A stretch of DNA of 29,768 nucleotides from a virus, in the IMG/VR virus record IMGVR_UViG_3300010885_017256, positions 1 through 29,768 of that record; one strand, given 5' to 3'. Positions 18,801-25,916 of this stretch are shown piece after piece. The notes beneath the pieces are model-generated. The model saw only the letters and a list, made by a program, of their open reading frames with translations, was not told the DNA's origin and ran no database searches. The position numbers and the translations under genes are program-made. How positions within the stretch are numbered: the stretch's first letter is position 1; each line of letters opens with the position of its first letter.

Positions 18801-21425
18801 CTTCTAGGCGGCTCACAGTGGCAGGATGCAGACAATGCCACCTATTATGTAAAACCTAGTACAAGCACCATACTTAATAATTTATCAACATTTGGTGCTG
18901 TACAAATGGTTAATTTGGGCGGCGCTAGTTATAATGAAAATATTAGACTGCCGAGAGCCAATGACGGAATTGCAATGATTGCTCTTGCTACTGATAAAAC
19001 AGGTGCAGGCAGTACAGTGGGACAATGGAATATATATGCAAATCCATTAGGCGGAAATGTTGCTTGGACTGGACAACTTATTATTGGTGGTAGTGCAGGG
19101 GTTGCTCTTTATATTTCAAGTTCAACTAATGACGTAACATTTAGCAGCTCTATATATGCTGCAAGGTATTATGGAAATCCCAGTGATTTAGACAATTATT
19201 ATTCTCTATATCCGCCTGGTACATCATATTTGTCTACATTAAAAGTTGGCACTAGTAAGACCACAGCATATGACGTGTTAACGTTGGGACCAAATGACCT
19301 TGCTCATCCATATTACACATATGCTCATACCTATCTTGGCGACATTGATGACCCTGGATATAGTTTTAATGATAGAGCAACATTGGGACGCGCATCATTT
19401 GTTGGATCGTTAGTTGGTCGCGATACCATTGCCCCGCGTAATTCAACTCCAATAGGTACTGCATGGTACACAATGTATGCAGCCCGTCATCGAGGAGGTT
19501 ACTCTGACGGGCAAAGCTGGGGAAGTCAAATTGTAATACCAATGACATTCTCACCAAGTGAGTATCCTACTTCGTTAACTAGATTATTTTATAGAACTCA
19601 ATACAGTGATACTTGGCAAAACTGGTCAGAAGTAATGACTATTGGTTCAATAAATCAAGGTTGGAATTATAATATATATGTCGCCAAAATTTGGGATAGT
19701 ATAGATACCAAATATTACATAGTGCCAAGCGGTACATCAAAATTATTATCACTTGATGTTTATTACGCTATTACCAGTGGAGTAACTGGTACGCCAACTA
19801 CTGCTAGACCTTATTTAGGTTCTGCTGAATGGGTAATTCCCACTACCGCTGCCGCCGATATAAAGGCCTATAATAGCCGTGCCGTTTATAGATCAGGAAT
19901 ATATAATTGGTGGAATCAGGGCGCAGATAATTCAAATGCTCCTACACAAACTAGAAATCTCTATCAATACATGGCTGGTATTGGCTTTGGATACGGTGCC
20001 GCAGGATCTGTAGAAATTGCTGCCAGTTGGTTACCATCGGTCTATACAGCACGTACGGTTTCCGACAATTCTGCCGCAGGTATTTGGTTTAGATCATTGT
20101 CTGGTTTTCCCAGCCCTGCATACTTGTCTGGTTGGTCTAAGTGGACACAAATACTTGAAAGCACAACACATCCATGGGCAGCGGCCATGGATCAGTATGT
20201 AAGAAAAGCCGATAGTCCAACCTTTGCTAATTTAAATTTAACTGAAGTTCAAACATTTAGTAAACAAATTGTCATACGATCTATATTAACAGATACTAAC
20301 AGTTATCAAAGCGCTCGATATATAGTTCAATTCGCCAGCGGCGCATATGGCGGATTTGGAATGCATTATGGTGGTAGTGTTAGCGAATCGCCGTACCAAA
20401 GTTTTAGACTAGATGCAGTATCAGTGCAGGCCGACGGAACGGGTAATTATGCAGGCAGTGATAATGTTAATCTATGGATTGGTGGTACTAGGGTAATTTC
20501 AAATTCAGGACAGATCTTAAAATTTGATCTAGCTTATCCTAGGAATAATACTAGTTATTATATACGACAAGAATTTGATACTAGTGTCAAAACTTTATGG
20601 GTTCATAAATTACTTGGTATGCGCGGTACTACAGCAGCTCAGGCTGCAATTGCTTGGATAGTTAACGGTTCTGGAAGATATGGGCAATACTATGGACTCA
20701 CCACTGAATTAGATTACTACGGGGCTTTTGGGACAAATCCAGGATATTCATCTGGAATAACCAATCCATCTTTTTCACAATCAGAGCTGCTTGGTGTTCC
20801 AAATTTAGCTAGATATGGAAGTGTTACAACGTATGGCTACGGTCTAAGCGGCTATGGTGGCTATGCAATCACTGCAGAATGGGGGTACCGCGGCGCACAA
20901 TTCCTCAAAGCATATTATGGGCATTGGTTTTCTTTAAGAGGAGATGGAACTACTAATAATGTCGGACAAGGTTCTGGACACTGGGCTATAGTTGGTAATA
21001 ATTTAGATGATGGATCTCCTAGGATTACTTTAAATAGTACAAGTCAGGCCATTGATTATTCTTACGGTGTCAAAGTTATAGGTACGTTATATGCTACTGG
21101 AAATGTATATGCTTATTCAGATAGGCGCAAAAAACGCGATATTATCACTATTGAAAATGGGTTAGATACCGTTTTAAAACTTAGAGGTGTTTACTATTAT
21201 AGAATTGATCCAGACCCAACCGATATTGATCGAAGAGAAATGGGTGTTATTGCACAGGAAGTTTTAGAAGAACTTCCTGAAGCAGTAAAATATTCTAAAT
21301 CATCTGATGAATATAGTGTTAACTACGGAAATATGGCAGGGATCTTTATTGAAGCAATTAAAGATCTAAAAAAACAAATTGACGACTTAAAAACGGAATT
21401 AGGTATGCTCAAGGACAATAAATAA
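15900..21425 (+). CDS. Tail fibre with C-terminal intramolecular chaperone (peptidase S74) domain (1841 aa)
   Basis: An 1841-residue fibre. The N-terminus MAQLLTGTKIWGTGTIVNDL is probably the attachment part. The body has repeated short units ending in (F/Y)(F/Y)(I/L/V)xPSSTS or YYI.PSGTSxL (near residues 335, 455, 980, 1100, 1275), typical of fibres with beta-prism shafts. Residues about 1190-1260 (GTAWYTMYAARHRGGY, WQNWSEVMTIG) and 1400-1440 (GFPSPAYLSGWSKWTQIL) resemble pyocin-knob-like receptor-binding domains. The C-terminal 102 residues are a peptidase S74 / endosialidase chaperone: SDRRKKRDI at 1740, GVIAQEVLEELPEAV near 1785, VNYGNMAGIFIEAIKDLKKQ and a final coiled coil. In this family the domain trimerises the fibre and cuts itself off before the Ser of SDxRxK, which predicts cleavage between Tyr1739 and Ser1740. 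It lies 20 bp after the small gene at 15652 and has its own late box. Probably the main receptor-binding fibre. Confidence 0.88.
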   Translation: MAQLLTGTKIWGTGTIVNDLLVGGIIYDSSDTTKNSYIQPSTSSKITILSARGVEVNPNVDSRQVGVISVARGGITASNSATFYGLYSRTSSYGVGIGIDSSANLWFGRASTGGNDSVRTSNLFYSDNNGNVYAGTSFRTNKLYSSNNSAYFLDFTTTATSHTILSNAVSTNLIGYDPEYGVYFGGTSNKYISNGTDTSTGPLWINDGVVSRLVTDSNLNLYTTTTFTTPVLINLRNNDSTGITATTHLTFANPGGTSSGIYWRFGNTSDVRASIRANDQGDIFFNAKRGEYKFQQDSGTSSTVFSNSSTSFMSVGGDGIVSFTKDIYAKKMFDSDNSNFFIDPSSTSTISQLSLLNAGTAGTWTDVIYATATAGGTYISANRAANTNEVGYKWMTAGTTVWTNYLPESDNYTLTWRLNGVKQYTMNSAGTLAAVNPSGSSMQAVTFADVNNGGYYIKPSGYSYISSLVLGGGSTANSTGTGLRIFTPNSDAYYSTLFWNNWNWQTDGTGNATLWIGTTTRTLTVTGAGNLAINQKSIPSDVDMKGGISISGSGTTQLSIVNGSTSGFAVRVSDVVFGDFSLYDKAQGSWLRAINAREGKVGINTPANIAYGLTVGGDIAGSTLVSSYNSLYRIDLTGTTVLNTLNAVQYGWNLNTGTGISSIANNTFETAAVFGSANPLGSGSLIDLLMWKFPITTETYNGSTSVWSSDATNVNELFNGQNSLNNIYNSNYSLPANITTQGVRFTWNGFNNRNWDALLIVGNSIGMTLTVSLESATQAIVTAGGVWTSHVNNVSIDKTQTNGFHYLRTRGTSSGAYFRLTILGTGAQILNLYNISLLGTKGGNAGFAKRLLNWDTSKNISTYGNITTNIVYDASDSAYFLALSTSSNFNNATFARDIVTQGQGRFTGWQGQYSTSTKILGTAVEVGVAGDQGYIYSLARSDGNLTYKQLNIIGNLIYLAPQNGNKLLLGGSQWQDADNATYYVKPSTSTILNNLSTFGAVQMVNLGGASYNENIRLPRANDGIAMIALATDKTGAGSTVGQWNIYANPLGGNVAWTGQLIIGGSAGVALYISSSTNDVTFSSSIYAARYYGNPSDLDNYYSLYPPGTSYLSTLKVGTSKTTAYDVLTLGPNDLAHPYYTYAHTYLGDIDDPGYSFNDRATLGRASFVGSLVGRDTIAPRNSTPIGTAWYTMYAARHRGGYSDGQSWGSQIVIPMTFSPSEYPTSLTRLFYRTQYSDTWQNWSEVMTIGSINQGWNYNIYVAKIWDSIDTKYYIVPSGTSKLLSLDVYYAITSGVTGTPTTARPYLGSAEWVIPTTAAADIKAYNSRAVYRSGIYNWWNQGADNSNAPTQTRNLYQYMAGIGFGYGAAGSVEIAASWLPSVYTARTVSDNSAAGIWFRSLSGFPSPAYLSGWSKWTQILESTTHPWAAAMDQYVRKADSPTFANLNLTEVQTFSKQIVIRSILTDTNSYQSARYIVQFASGAYGGFGMHYGGSVSESPYQSFRLDAVSVQADGTGNYAGSDNVNLWIGGTRVISNSGQILKFDLAYPRNNTSYYIRQEFDTSVKTLWVHKLLGMRGTTAAQAAIAWIVNGSGRYGQYYGLTTELDYYGAFGTNPGYSSGITNPSFSQSELLGVPNLARYGSVTTYGYGLSGYGGYAITAEWGYRGAQFLKAYYGHWFSLRGDGTTNNVGQGSGHWAIVGNNLDDGSPRITLNSTSQAIDYSYGVKVIGTLYATGNVYAYSDRRKKRDIITIENGLDTVLKLRGVYYYRIDPDPTDIDRREMGVIAQEVLEELPEAVKYSKSSDEYSVNYGNMAGIFIEAIKDLKKQIDDLKTELGMLKDNK
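21117..21422 (+). other. Predicted S74 self-cleaving chaperone domain (residues 1740-1841)
   Basis: Starts at the TCA codon of Ser1740 in SDRRKK. Ser and the nearby Lys of this motif are the residues used for autoproteolysis in endosialidase-type chaperones. The domain ends with a Lys/Asp/Leu heptad-like helix (DLKKQIDDLKTELGMLKDNK). All hallmark motifs are present, so cleavage competence is expected but not shown. Confidence 0.8.
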
Positions 21426-21440
21426 GATTAGGAGAATAAT

Positions 21441-21872
21441 ATGATAATTGATATTCCAGAAACAGAAAATGTAACATATAGTAACGGTGTGCAAGCACAG
21501 ATTACATATTCATGGGCAGTTAAAGGTTTAAAAACTAGACATGATGGCGGGTATGATAATGCAGTTGTACAAACTTACTGGGTGTTAACTGGCACTGATA
21601 ACCATAATAAAACTGCGGTATTTGATGGAGCAACTCCATTTTCTGCATCCGGTAAATCTGACGGATTTATTGAATTTGACAATTTGCAGGAAGATAATGT
21701 ATTAAATTGGATCAAGTCCGAAGTTATTGGTGGATATGCAGGGCATGTAAAAGAACAAATTTTCAAAGGTCTTGATTCACAACATAACGAAACATCAGAA
21801 AAGCGTATGCCGTGGGCGCCAACAGTGGAAGATGTAGAACTACCAATACCGCCAATGCCAGAAACTGCATAG
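21441..21872 (+). CDS. DUF7936-like conserved phage protein (143 aa)
   Basis: A 143-residue protein (MIIDIPETENVTYSNGVQAQ). I recognise its opening and the ITYSWAVKGLKTR segment as a family present next to fibre genes in many cyanophages and pelagiphages (DUF7936 from memory). It has Y-W-x-L/V-T-G-T-D (residues 47-55), GATPFSASGKSDGFIEF, a helix about 82-110 and a Pro-rich tail (VELPIPPMPETA). It has no enzyme motif, signal peptide or membrane helix. The start is fixed by a strong AGGAG at 21430-21434 and lies 15 bp after the fibre stop, so it is co-transcribed with the fibre. By position it could be a fibre assembly helper or small virion part; its function is unknown. Confidence 0.75.
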   Translation: MIIDIPETENVTYSNGVQAQITYSWAVKGLKTRHDGGYDNAVVQTYWVLTGTDNHNKTAVFDGATPFSASGKSDGFIEFDNLQEDNVLNWIKSEVIGGYAGHVKEQIFKGLDSQHNETSEKRMPWAPTVEDVELPIPPMPETA

Positions 21873-21903
21873 TTAATTTTGCTCAATGATAAGTAAAATT
21901 AAC
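21872..21903 (+). repeat. Hairpin between the 143-aa and 69-aa genes
   Basis: GTTAATTTT at 21872-21880 pairs perfectly with AAAATTAAC at 21895-21903. The stem can extend to 12 bp (one G-U pair) with an 8-base loop. It has no T-run, so it is not an intrinsic terminator. It ends directly before AAGGAG (21904-21909), the Shine-Dalgarno of the next gene, so it may be an RNA-processing or stability site or affect access to that ribosome site. Confidence 0.6.
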
Positions 21904-21914
21904 AAGGAGTAGTC

Positions 21915-22124
21915 ATGGAAAAAGATAAAATTGAATCGGTTGTATTAACCGTAGATGTCCAAACATTTAATACCATAATGGCAGGACTTGAAGAATTGCC
22001 GCACAAAGTTAGCCGTAAAATAATTGATGATCTGGTAACTCAAGTACAACCACAGATTAAAGGTCAAGGCAGTATGTCAGCAGCACCACCAGATGGCCCA
22101 TTATCAAAAAAAGTGCTTAACTAG
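21915..22124 (+). CDS. Small protein of unknown function (69 aa)
   Basis: A 69-residue, mostly helical and charged protein: MEKDKIESVVLTVDVQTFNT, then IMAGLEELPHKVSRKIIDDL and a flexible tail with PPDGPLSKK. It has a strong Shine-Dalgarno, AAGGAG 21904-21909, five bases before the ATG. It is the last gene of the late + block, and its stop region overlaps the 3' end of the opposite-strand Nudix gene by 8 bp. I recall similar short open frames after the DUF7936-like gene in marine T4-like phages but no function. A helical scaffolding or regulatory peptide is possible. No motif supports a definite call. Confidence 0.65.
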   Translation: MEKDKIESVVLTVDVQTFNTIMAGLEELPHKVSRKIIDDLVTQVQPQIKGQGSMSAAPPDGPLSKKVLN

Positions 22125-22566
22125 TTTTAAAAATATCTAATAAAACTTCTAATTTAGCCTTAACGACTTTGTTGTTAAGGCTATTTTTTACGCCCTGATG
22201 AAGGGGCTTGGGCCAAGAATCATAATTACACCAAGCATACCCGCTATGTTCAAAATTTAATATGGGTATAAATTCTTTCTCAACTATTATCACATAGGTG
22301 TTATATTGAAAGTTATTATCATTAGATGTAAACAATTCTAATGGAATAATTTTTTTTATTTTAGGCGTAAATCCAATTTCTTCTTGAATTTCTCTATGCA
22401 ACGAATCTACTACAGTGGTGTCAGTAGGTTCTTTTTTACCACCAACTAGTCCCCAAGTACCTAAAGTTTTTTCATGGGTACGCATGAGCAATAGAAATCT
22501 ACGAGTATCTTCTGATAAAAATATCCCGCCACTACATATGATTTGATTTATAGAACTAGACGCCAT
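22117..22566 (-). CDS. Nudix hydrolase (149 aa)
   Basis: Nudix hydrolases cut nucleoside diphosphates linked to another group, using Mg bound by the Nudix box. Here the box spans residues 43-66: GKKEPTD then SLHREIQEEIGF, with the catalytic helix REIQEE intact. The spacing between the first Gly and Arg58 is one residue longer than the classical Gx5Ex7REUxEExGU, and Asp49 stands where Glu is usual. Before it lie IICSGGIF, LLLMRTHEKTLGTWGLVGG, a normal Nudix layout; the C-terminal part contains FEHSGYAWCNYDSWP (residues about 101-115), like the W-containing substrate loop of MutT-type enzymes. I chose ATG 22566 over the in-frame TTG 22572. The start overlaps the end of gp15 by 19 bp, so it is coupled to the neck operon. 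Substrate unknown: nucleotide pool cleaning or a sugar-nucleotide are both possible. Confidence 0.85.
   Translation of the reverse strand: MASSSINQIICSGGIFLSEDTRRFLLLMRTHEKTLGTWGLVGGKKEPTDTTVVDSLHREIQEEIGFTPKIKKIIPLELFTSNDNNFQYNTYVIIVEKEFIPILNFEHSGYAWCNYDSWPKPLHQGVKNSLNNKVVKAKLEVLLDIFKTS
22155..22189 (+). terminator. Rho-independent terminator of the late + block
   Basis: TAGCCTTAAC (22155-22164) pairs perfectly with GTTAAGGCTA (22174-22183). The loop GACTTTGTT can pair three further bases (one G-U), leaving a TTT loop, and the stem is followed by TTTTTT (22184-22189). It faces + transcription and lies 31 bp past the stop of the 69-aa gene. It sits inside the coding sequence of the opposite-strand Nudix gene; on the minus strand the hairpin is followed by AAATTA, not a T-run, so it should stop only the + transcript. 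Confidence 0.88.
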
Positions 22567-23912
22567 GACCAATTGTTGTACACACCTTCAAAACTCTTGC
22601 TCCAGCTTACGCCATCCCATTTGTATTGTACACCTGTATATGAATTAGTTATGTATGTGAGGTCATCGACCGTTGTAGAACTGAATATTACTGACCAAAC
22701 AGTGCCGTTCCACTCTATAATATCATTGGCATTGGCACTAAATCCATTACCATTGCCTTGTAACCATGCTGCTGGTCCATCCTGTGATGTACTATGAATA
22801 TTTTCTAATATTAGATATCTAGTATTAACAACTTTATTAGTGGGATTAAATGTATCAGGATTAATGATAGCATCAACAGTACCACGTCCACTAATTACAG
22901 TATTTCCTGGTATACTATCTCTATCAAAAACCAGCATCATTTGTGATTCATCATTAGCATTAAGTGATATAAATGCCACTATTTCTGTACCACTTGGTGT
23001 GGTTAACCTTATCTGACTTAATCCGGCAATAAATTTTCCTGGATACCTGTCTAAAATTGATAGCCAAGATATAGATGGTTGATTAATATCGTCGCCCTGA
23101 AAAATATATGATTCTGATTCTAATTTTGCTGTACCATTTAATACTAACAAATTAAAATTATTAGGTGTAATTACAACTTTTTCATCAGGCTCGTTGAATA
23201 TTTGTGCGGCATATCCAGCTCGTAAATCTTCAATTTCAGTTCCAACAGATGCAAATACATTATTAATAATTTTAGTAATTATATTCATCTGTTTAACTTT
23301 AGCAGGCGGAGTAATCCATACAGGTGCTTCAAACACCATACTGGCAATTTCTAAATTTTCATCTAATCCTTGCGGAACTGTTCTAGTACTCCACTGCCCT
23401 TGATCAGTAAGTGATAACATACTTAAACTAGTCCAATCGATATAGTTGTCTGTTGTTTGTAAATCTAATGCAGGATTAAAAATACAGGCAATTTGTTCAA
23501 CTATTTGAAATTTTTGATCACTGTTGGTAGTCCATATATCTGCTGCAAATGTAATATTGTATGGACTAGGCATAATTCTTTCTACAGTGTAATTCTTGCC
23601 TTGAGTATTAAGATAGTTACCAGCACCGTCAACTTCACGTTCTCGAATATTAACTTTGCTAACATATGTTGGATCTTGTAATCTACTACGATCATATCTA
23701 AAATCTTTTATATAACATGCAATAAATGGAGCAGATGATAAAACATTCTCACTGCCTTTCTTTAATACTTGTGCAGTTTGTCTGCTAAGATCACCATACT
23801 TAACTGGAATTTGTATCAAATTACCTTTGCCGTCTTTATAGCTAAAGTTACTCATAACCCTTATAAATTGAGTTACATATCTTCTTATCTGACCGTCATA
23901 AAAATAGTCCAT
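22548..23912 (-). CDS. 15: gp15-like tail terminator / proximal tail sheath stabiliser (454 aa)
   Basis: T4 gp15 caps the finished tail tube and sheath and joins tail to neck. This protein opens MDYFYDGQIRRYVTQFIRVM, matching the FGYFYNSSFRRYATLM start of T4 gp15 as I recall it, followed by IQIPVKYGDLSRQ (T4: RVPITYASKEH) and PSPYNITFAADIWT...DQKFQIVEQI, which matches the T4 PSPIKMIYELSIFT...DDMFQIVEQI block. A further match is WITPPAKVK near residue 200 (T4 MYPPVDD). It is much longer than T4 gp15 (272 aa). The extra C-terminal half ends in a Trp-rich module (NDIIEWNGTVWSVIF, TGVQYKWDGVSWSKS), an extension I recall in cyanophage relatives. It starts one base after the gp14 stop, so translation is coupled, and it overlaps the Nudix start. 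Confidence 0.8.
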   Translation of the reverse strand: MDYFYDGQIRRYVTQFIRVMSNFSYKDGKGNLIQIPVKYGDLSRQTAQVLKKGSENVLSSAPFIACYIKDFRYDRSRLQDPTYVSKVNIREREVDGAGNYLNTQGKNYTVERIMPSPYNITFAADIWTTNSDQKFQIVEQIACIFNPALDLQTTDNYIDWTSLSMLSLTDQGQWSTRTVPQGLDENLEIASMVFEAPVWITPPAKVKQMNIITKIINNVFASVGTEIEDLRAGYAAQIFNEPDEKVVITPNNFNLLVLNGTAKLESESYIFQGDDINQPSISWLSILDRYPGKFIAGLSQIRLTTPSGTEIVAFISLNANDESQMMLVFDRDSIPGNTVISGRGTVDAIINPDTFNPTNKVVNTRYLILENIHSTSQDGPAAWLQGNGNGFSANANDIIEWNGTVWSVIFSSTTVDDLTYITNSYTGVQYKWDGVSWSKSFEGVYNNWSWRLVL

Positions 23913-23913
23913 T

Positions 23914-25128
23914 TTAGTTATCCGCTTTAGGTTTTAATACTTTACTTAATGCCTGTCTTTCAGTTACAACTTTTCCTGCTATAGTTGAAGTAGTATTGTT
24001 ATTAATAAATCCAGTTTTTTGAGTTTTTCTAACTTTGGCGCCATTGTTTATTGCTGCATAATCAGTATTACCAATATTATTCATAGTCATTCTAACATTT
24101 TGTTCAAACATTTTCCAATGTTGTCCGTCATGTCTAAACAATCTATTAGGCAAATAATCAGTTCTTAAATAAAACTGCCCGTTTATTGGATTTGATGGAA
24201 ATAAAATTCCTTGACCAAAAGGTGCGCCGTTGGGTGGTATTCCGTCACCTGTTAAATATCCTACATATAAATCTCTAGATGGACTTTGTAATACAATGCT
24301 AGCATCATAAGCTGCATTATCAACACTGGCATCATATTCTATATTTGATACATCTGCAACATCTAATTTTTTATCTTCTTTCAACGGTAATACATAATAA
24401 CCAGTTGTGTCATATCCGCTTTGAGGAGCGTCGGCTTCGGCCTGTGCAATGATTTGATTATTAATTTCAATACTTTTAGAATATGTACTGAGTAAATCTC
24501 TAAGTGTGCTACCATCACCGTTCCCGCTATCAACATCTAATATTTCGTTAAATTCTTGACTGTCAACTAATGGAGCACATTTAGCTTTTAATAAATGGGG
24601 GTACCAAGTAGGACTAAATCCTGCGGCAGGTCTAGTAACTTCCTGCACTACATAAAATCGTTTCAGTGCTCGAATATTATCTTGATCTAGTCCGTATTCA
24701 TCTTGTAAATGTGGCAATTCTAAAACATCACCTGCCATAAGTTTTCGACTTAATGCATCAACACTGCTTTTAATGTGAAAATGCATCATAATATTATCGT
24801 TATTCAACATTATACCAAACTGTGTAAGATTAAAATCTAAATCTTGCATGGTATAAATTCCACGAACTATATACACATCTGGATCATATTTTCTATCCCT
24901 ATTTTCCATCAATAAAACATCTTGGATTCCCAACTCTGGAATAAGATTTCCACTAGTGTTAGGGGTTGTGGGAGTGGCTTCTCCACCAACTTCATCGGGG
25001 CTAAGTGGTCCTAAATATTTGTGAATATAGATATCCGTCCCGCCCACTTGAAATTGCTCGTTGATTACACGATCTATAAATTTAAAATCATTACCCTTTT
25101 CAGGGCGGTACATTGAGAGTCTAGGCAT
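23914..25128 (-). CDS. 14: gp14-like neck protein (404 aa)
   Basis: T4 gp14 forms the neck between portal and tail together with gp13. Here FIDRVINEQFQVGGTDIYIH near residues 17-36 corresponds to the 'ES-x-GV-x-CYYVPRE' region of gp14, and DLDFNLTQFGIMLNNDNIMM (about 95-114) with AGDVLELPHLQDE...RFYVVQEVTRPAAGFSPTWYPHLLKAKCAPL (about 132-190) follows the gp14 order 'FFSNFGMQVQDEV-TLSI ... [21 protein letters not shown]'. The C-terminal half is less conserved (TGYYVLPLKEDK, TGDGIPPNGAPFGQGILFPS, GQFYLRTDYLPNRLFRHDGQHW) and makes it longer than T4 gp14 (256 aa). It is the first gene of the minus operon gp14-gp15-Nudix. No Shine-Dalgarno precedes ATG 25128, but a late box lies seven bases upstream. 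The identity rests on remembered similarity plus the gp14-gp15 order. Confidence 0.72.
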   Translation of the reverse strand: MPRLSMYRPEKGNDFKFIDRVINEQFQVGGTDIYIHKYLGPLSPDEVGGEATPTTPNTSGNLIPELGIQDVLLMENRDRKYDPDVYIVRGIYTMQDLDFNLTQFGIMLNNDNIMMHFHIKSSVDALSRKLMAGDVLELPHLQDEYGLDQDNIRALKRFYVVQEVTRPAAGFSPTWYPHLLKAKCAPLVDSQEFNEILDVDSGNGDGSTLRDLLSTYSKSIEINNQIIAQAEADAPQSGYDTTGYYVLPLKEDKKLDVADVSNIEYDASVDNAAYDASIVLQSPSRDLYVGYLTGDGIPPNGAPFGQGILFPSNPINGQFYLRTDYLPNRLFRHDGQHWKMFEQNVRMTMNNIGNTDYAAINNGAKVRKTQKTGFINNNTTSTIAGKVVTERQALSKVLKPKADN

Positions 25129-25135
25129 AGTACTG

Positions 25136-25142
25136 TATTTAA
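25136..25142 (-). promoter_or_regulatory. Late promoter box TTAAATA for gp14 operon (minus)
   Basis: Read on the minus strand the sequence is GTTAAATAC, identical over 9 bases to the box before the zinc nuclease gene. T4-type spacing puts the start near 25130, two bases before the gp14 ATG. It overlaps the spacer of, and abuts, the + strand gp13 box, forming TATTTAACTAAATA. Confidence 0.55.
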
Positions 25143-25149
25143 CTAAATA
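25143..25149 (+). promoter_or_regulatory. Late promoter box CTAAATA for gp13
   Basis: CTAAATA is the same heptamer as upstream of the tail sheath gene. With T4-type spacing the predicted start is 25155, exactly the A of the gp13 ATG. There is no Shine-Dalgarno, so a leaderless mRNA is predicted. Confidence 0.55.
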
Positions 25150-25154
25150 ATCAT

Positions 25155-25913
25155 ATGACTGATACCGAAAACGCCCGACAACTAATTACAGAATATATCA
25201 AAACCTTTTTAGGTAGTGGCATGATTGACGTGGAATTAGATCCTGTACACTATAATGTTGCAATTGACAAGTCATTAGCAAAATACCGACAGCGCAGTAG
25301 CAATGCTGTAGAGGAAAGTTTTGGGTTTTTAACATTAAACACCGATACTAATGATTATGTAATGCCCAAAGAAGTTGTAGAAATTAGACAATTATTTCGT
25401 AGGAGCATTGGTAGTAGAACTGGAGGCGGCGATGGCGGCAGTTTATTTGAGCCGTTTAATCTAGCTTACAGCAACACTTATTTGTTGGCTTCTACTAATA
25501 TGGGTGGTTTAGCAACCTACTATGCATTTGCTAGCTATCAAAAGCAAGTCGGAAAAATGTTTGGTGGTGAAATTAATTTCACCTATAATAAAACCAGTAA
25601 GATGTTGAATATAATGCAACGTCCTAGGGCTGGGGAAGAAGTTCTAGTTTGGATGTATAATTATCGCCCAGATTTTAATTTGTTAGATGATGTGTATGCG
25701 GGGCAATGGATTAAAGACTATGCATTAGCCAATGCCAAGGTAATTTTAGGCGAAGCAAGAGAAAAATTTGGAACTATTGCCAGTCCACAAGGCGGAACAC
25801 AGTTAAATGGAACAACATTGAAGACTGAAGGAAAAGCTGAAATGGAAATTTTAGAGCAAGATTTAATCAATTACAAAGAGGGTGGAACTCCACTAACTTG
25901 GGTAACTGGATAA
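25155..25913 (+). CDS. 13: gp13-like neck protein (252 aa)
   Basis: gp13 is the neck (head completion) protein that sits under the portal. The C-terminal part is the best evidence: WIKDYALANAKVILGEAREKFG, then IASPQGGTQLNG and a helix ending in EMEILEQDLINYK. I recognise this as the 'ALA-x-x-K-x-x-LG-x-x-R-x-K(F/Y) ... P-x-GG-x-x-L(D/N)G' signature of T4-like gp13. The N-terminus (TENARQLITEYIKTFLGSGM, YNVAIDKSLAKYRQRSSN) gives the helical entry common to these proteins, and the middle has VLVWMYNYRPDFNLL. It is somewhat shorter than T4 gp13 (309 aa). It is transcribed alone, divergently from gp14 with 26 bp between, whereas in T4 genes 13, 14 and 15 run in one direction. It is the only neck gene on the + strand here. 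Confidence 0.78.
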   Translation: MTDTENARQLITEYIKTFLGSGMIDVELDPVHYNVAIDKSLAKYRQRSSNAVEESFGFLTLNTDTNDYVMPKEVVEIRQLFRRSIGSRTGGGDGGSLFEPFNLAYSNTYLLASTNMGGLATYYAFASYQKQVGKMFGGEINFTYNKTSKMLNIMQRPRAGEEVLVWMYNYRPDFNLLDDVYAGQWIKDYALANAKVILGEAREKFGTIASPQGGTQLNGTTLKTEGKAEMEILEQDLINYKEGGTPLTWVTG

Positions 25914-25916
25914 AGG

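Noticed and set aside
22098-22124. Minus-strand terminator after the Nudix gene (T7 run at the end)
   Set aside because: The T-run follows only a 3-4 bp stem, too weak for a supported intrinsic terminator.
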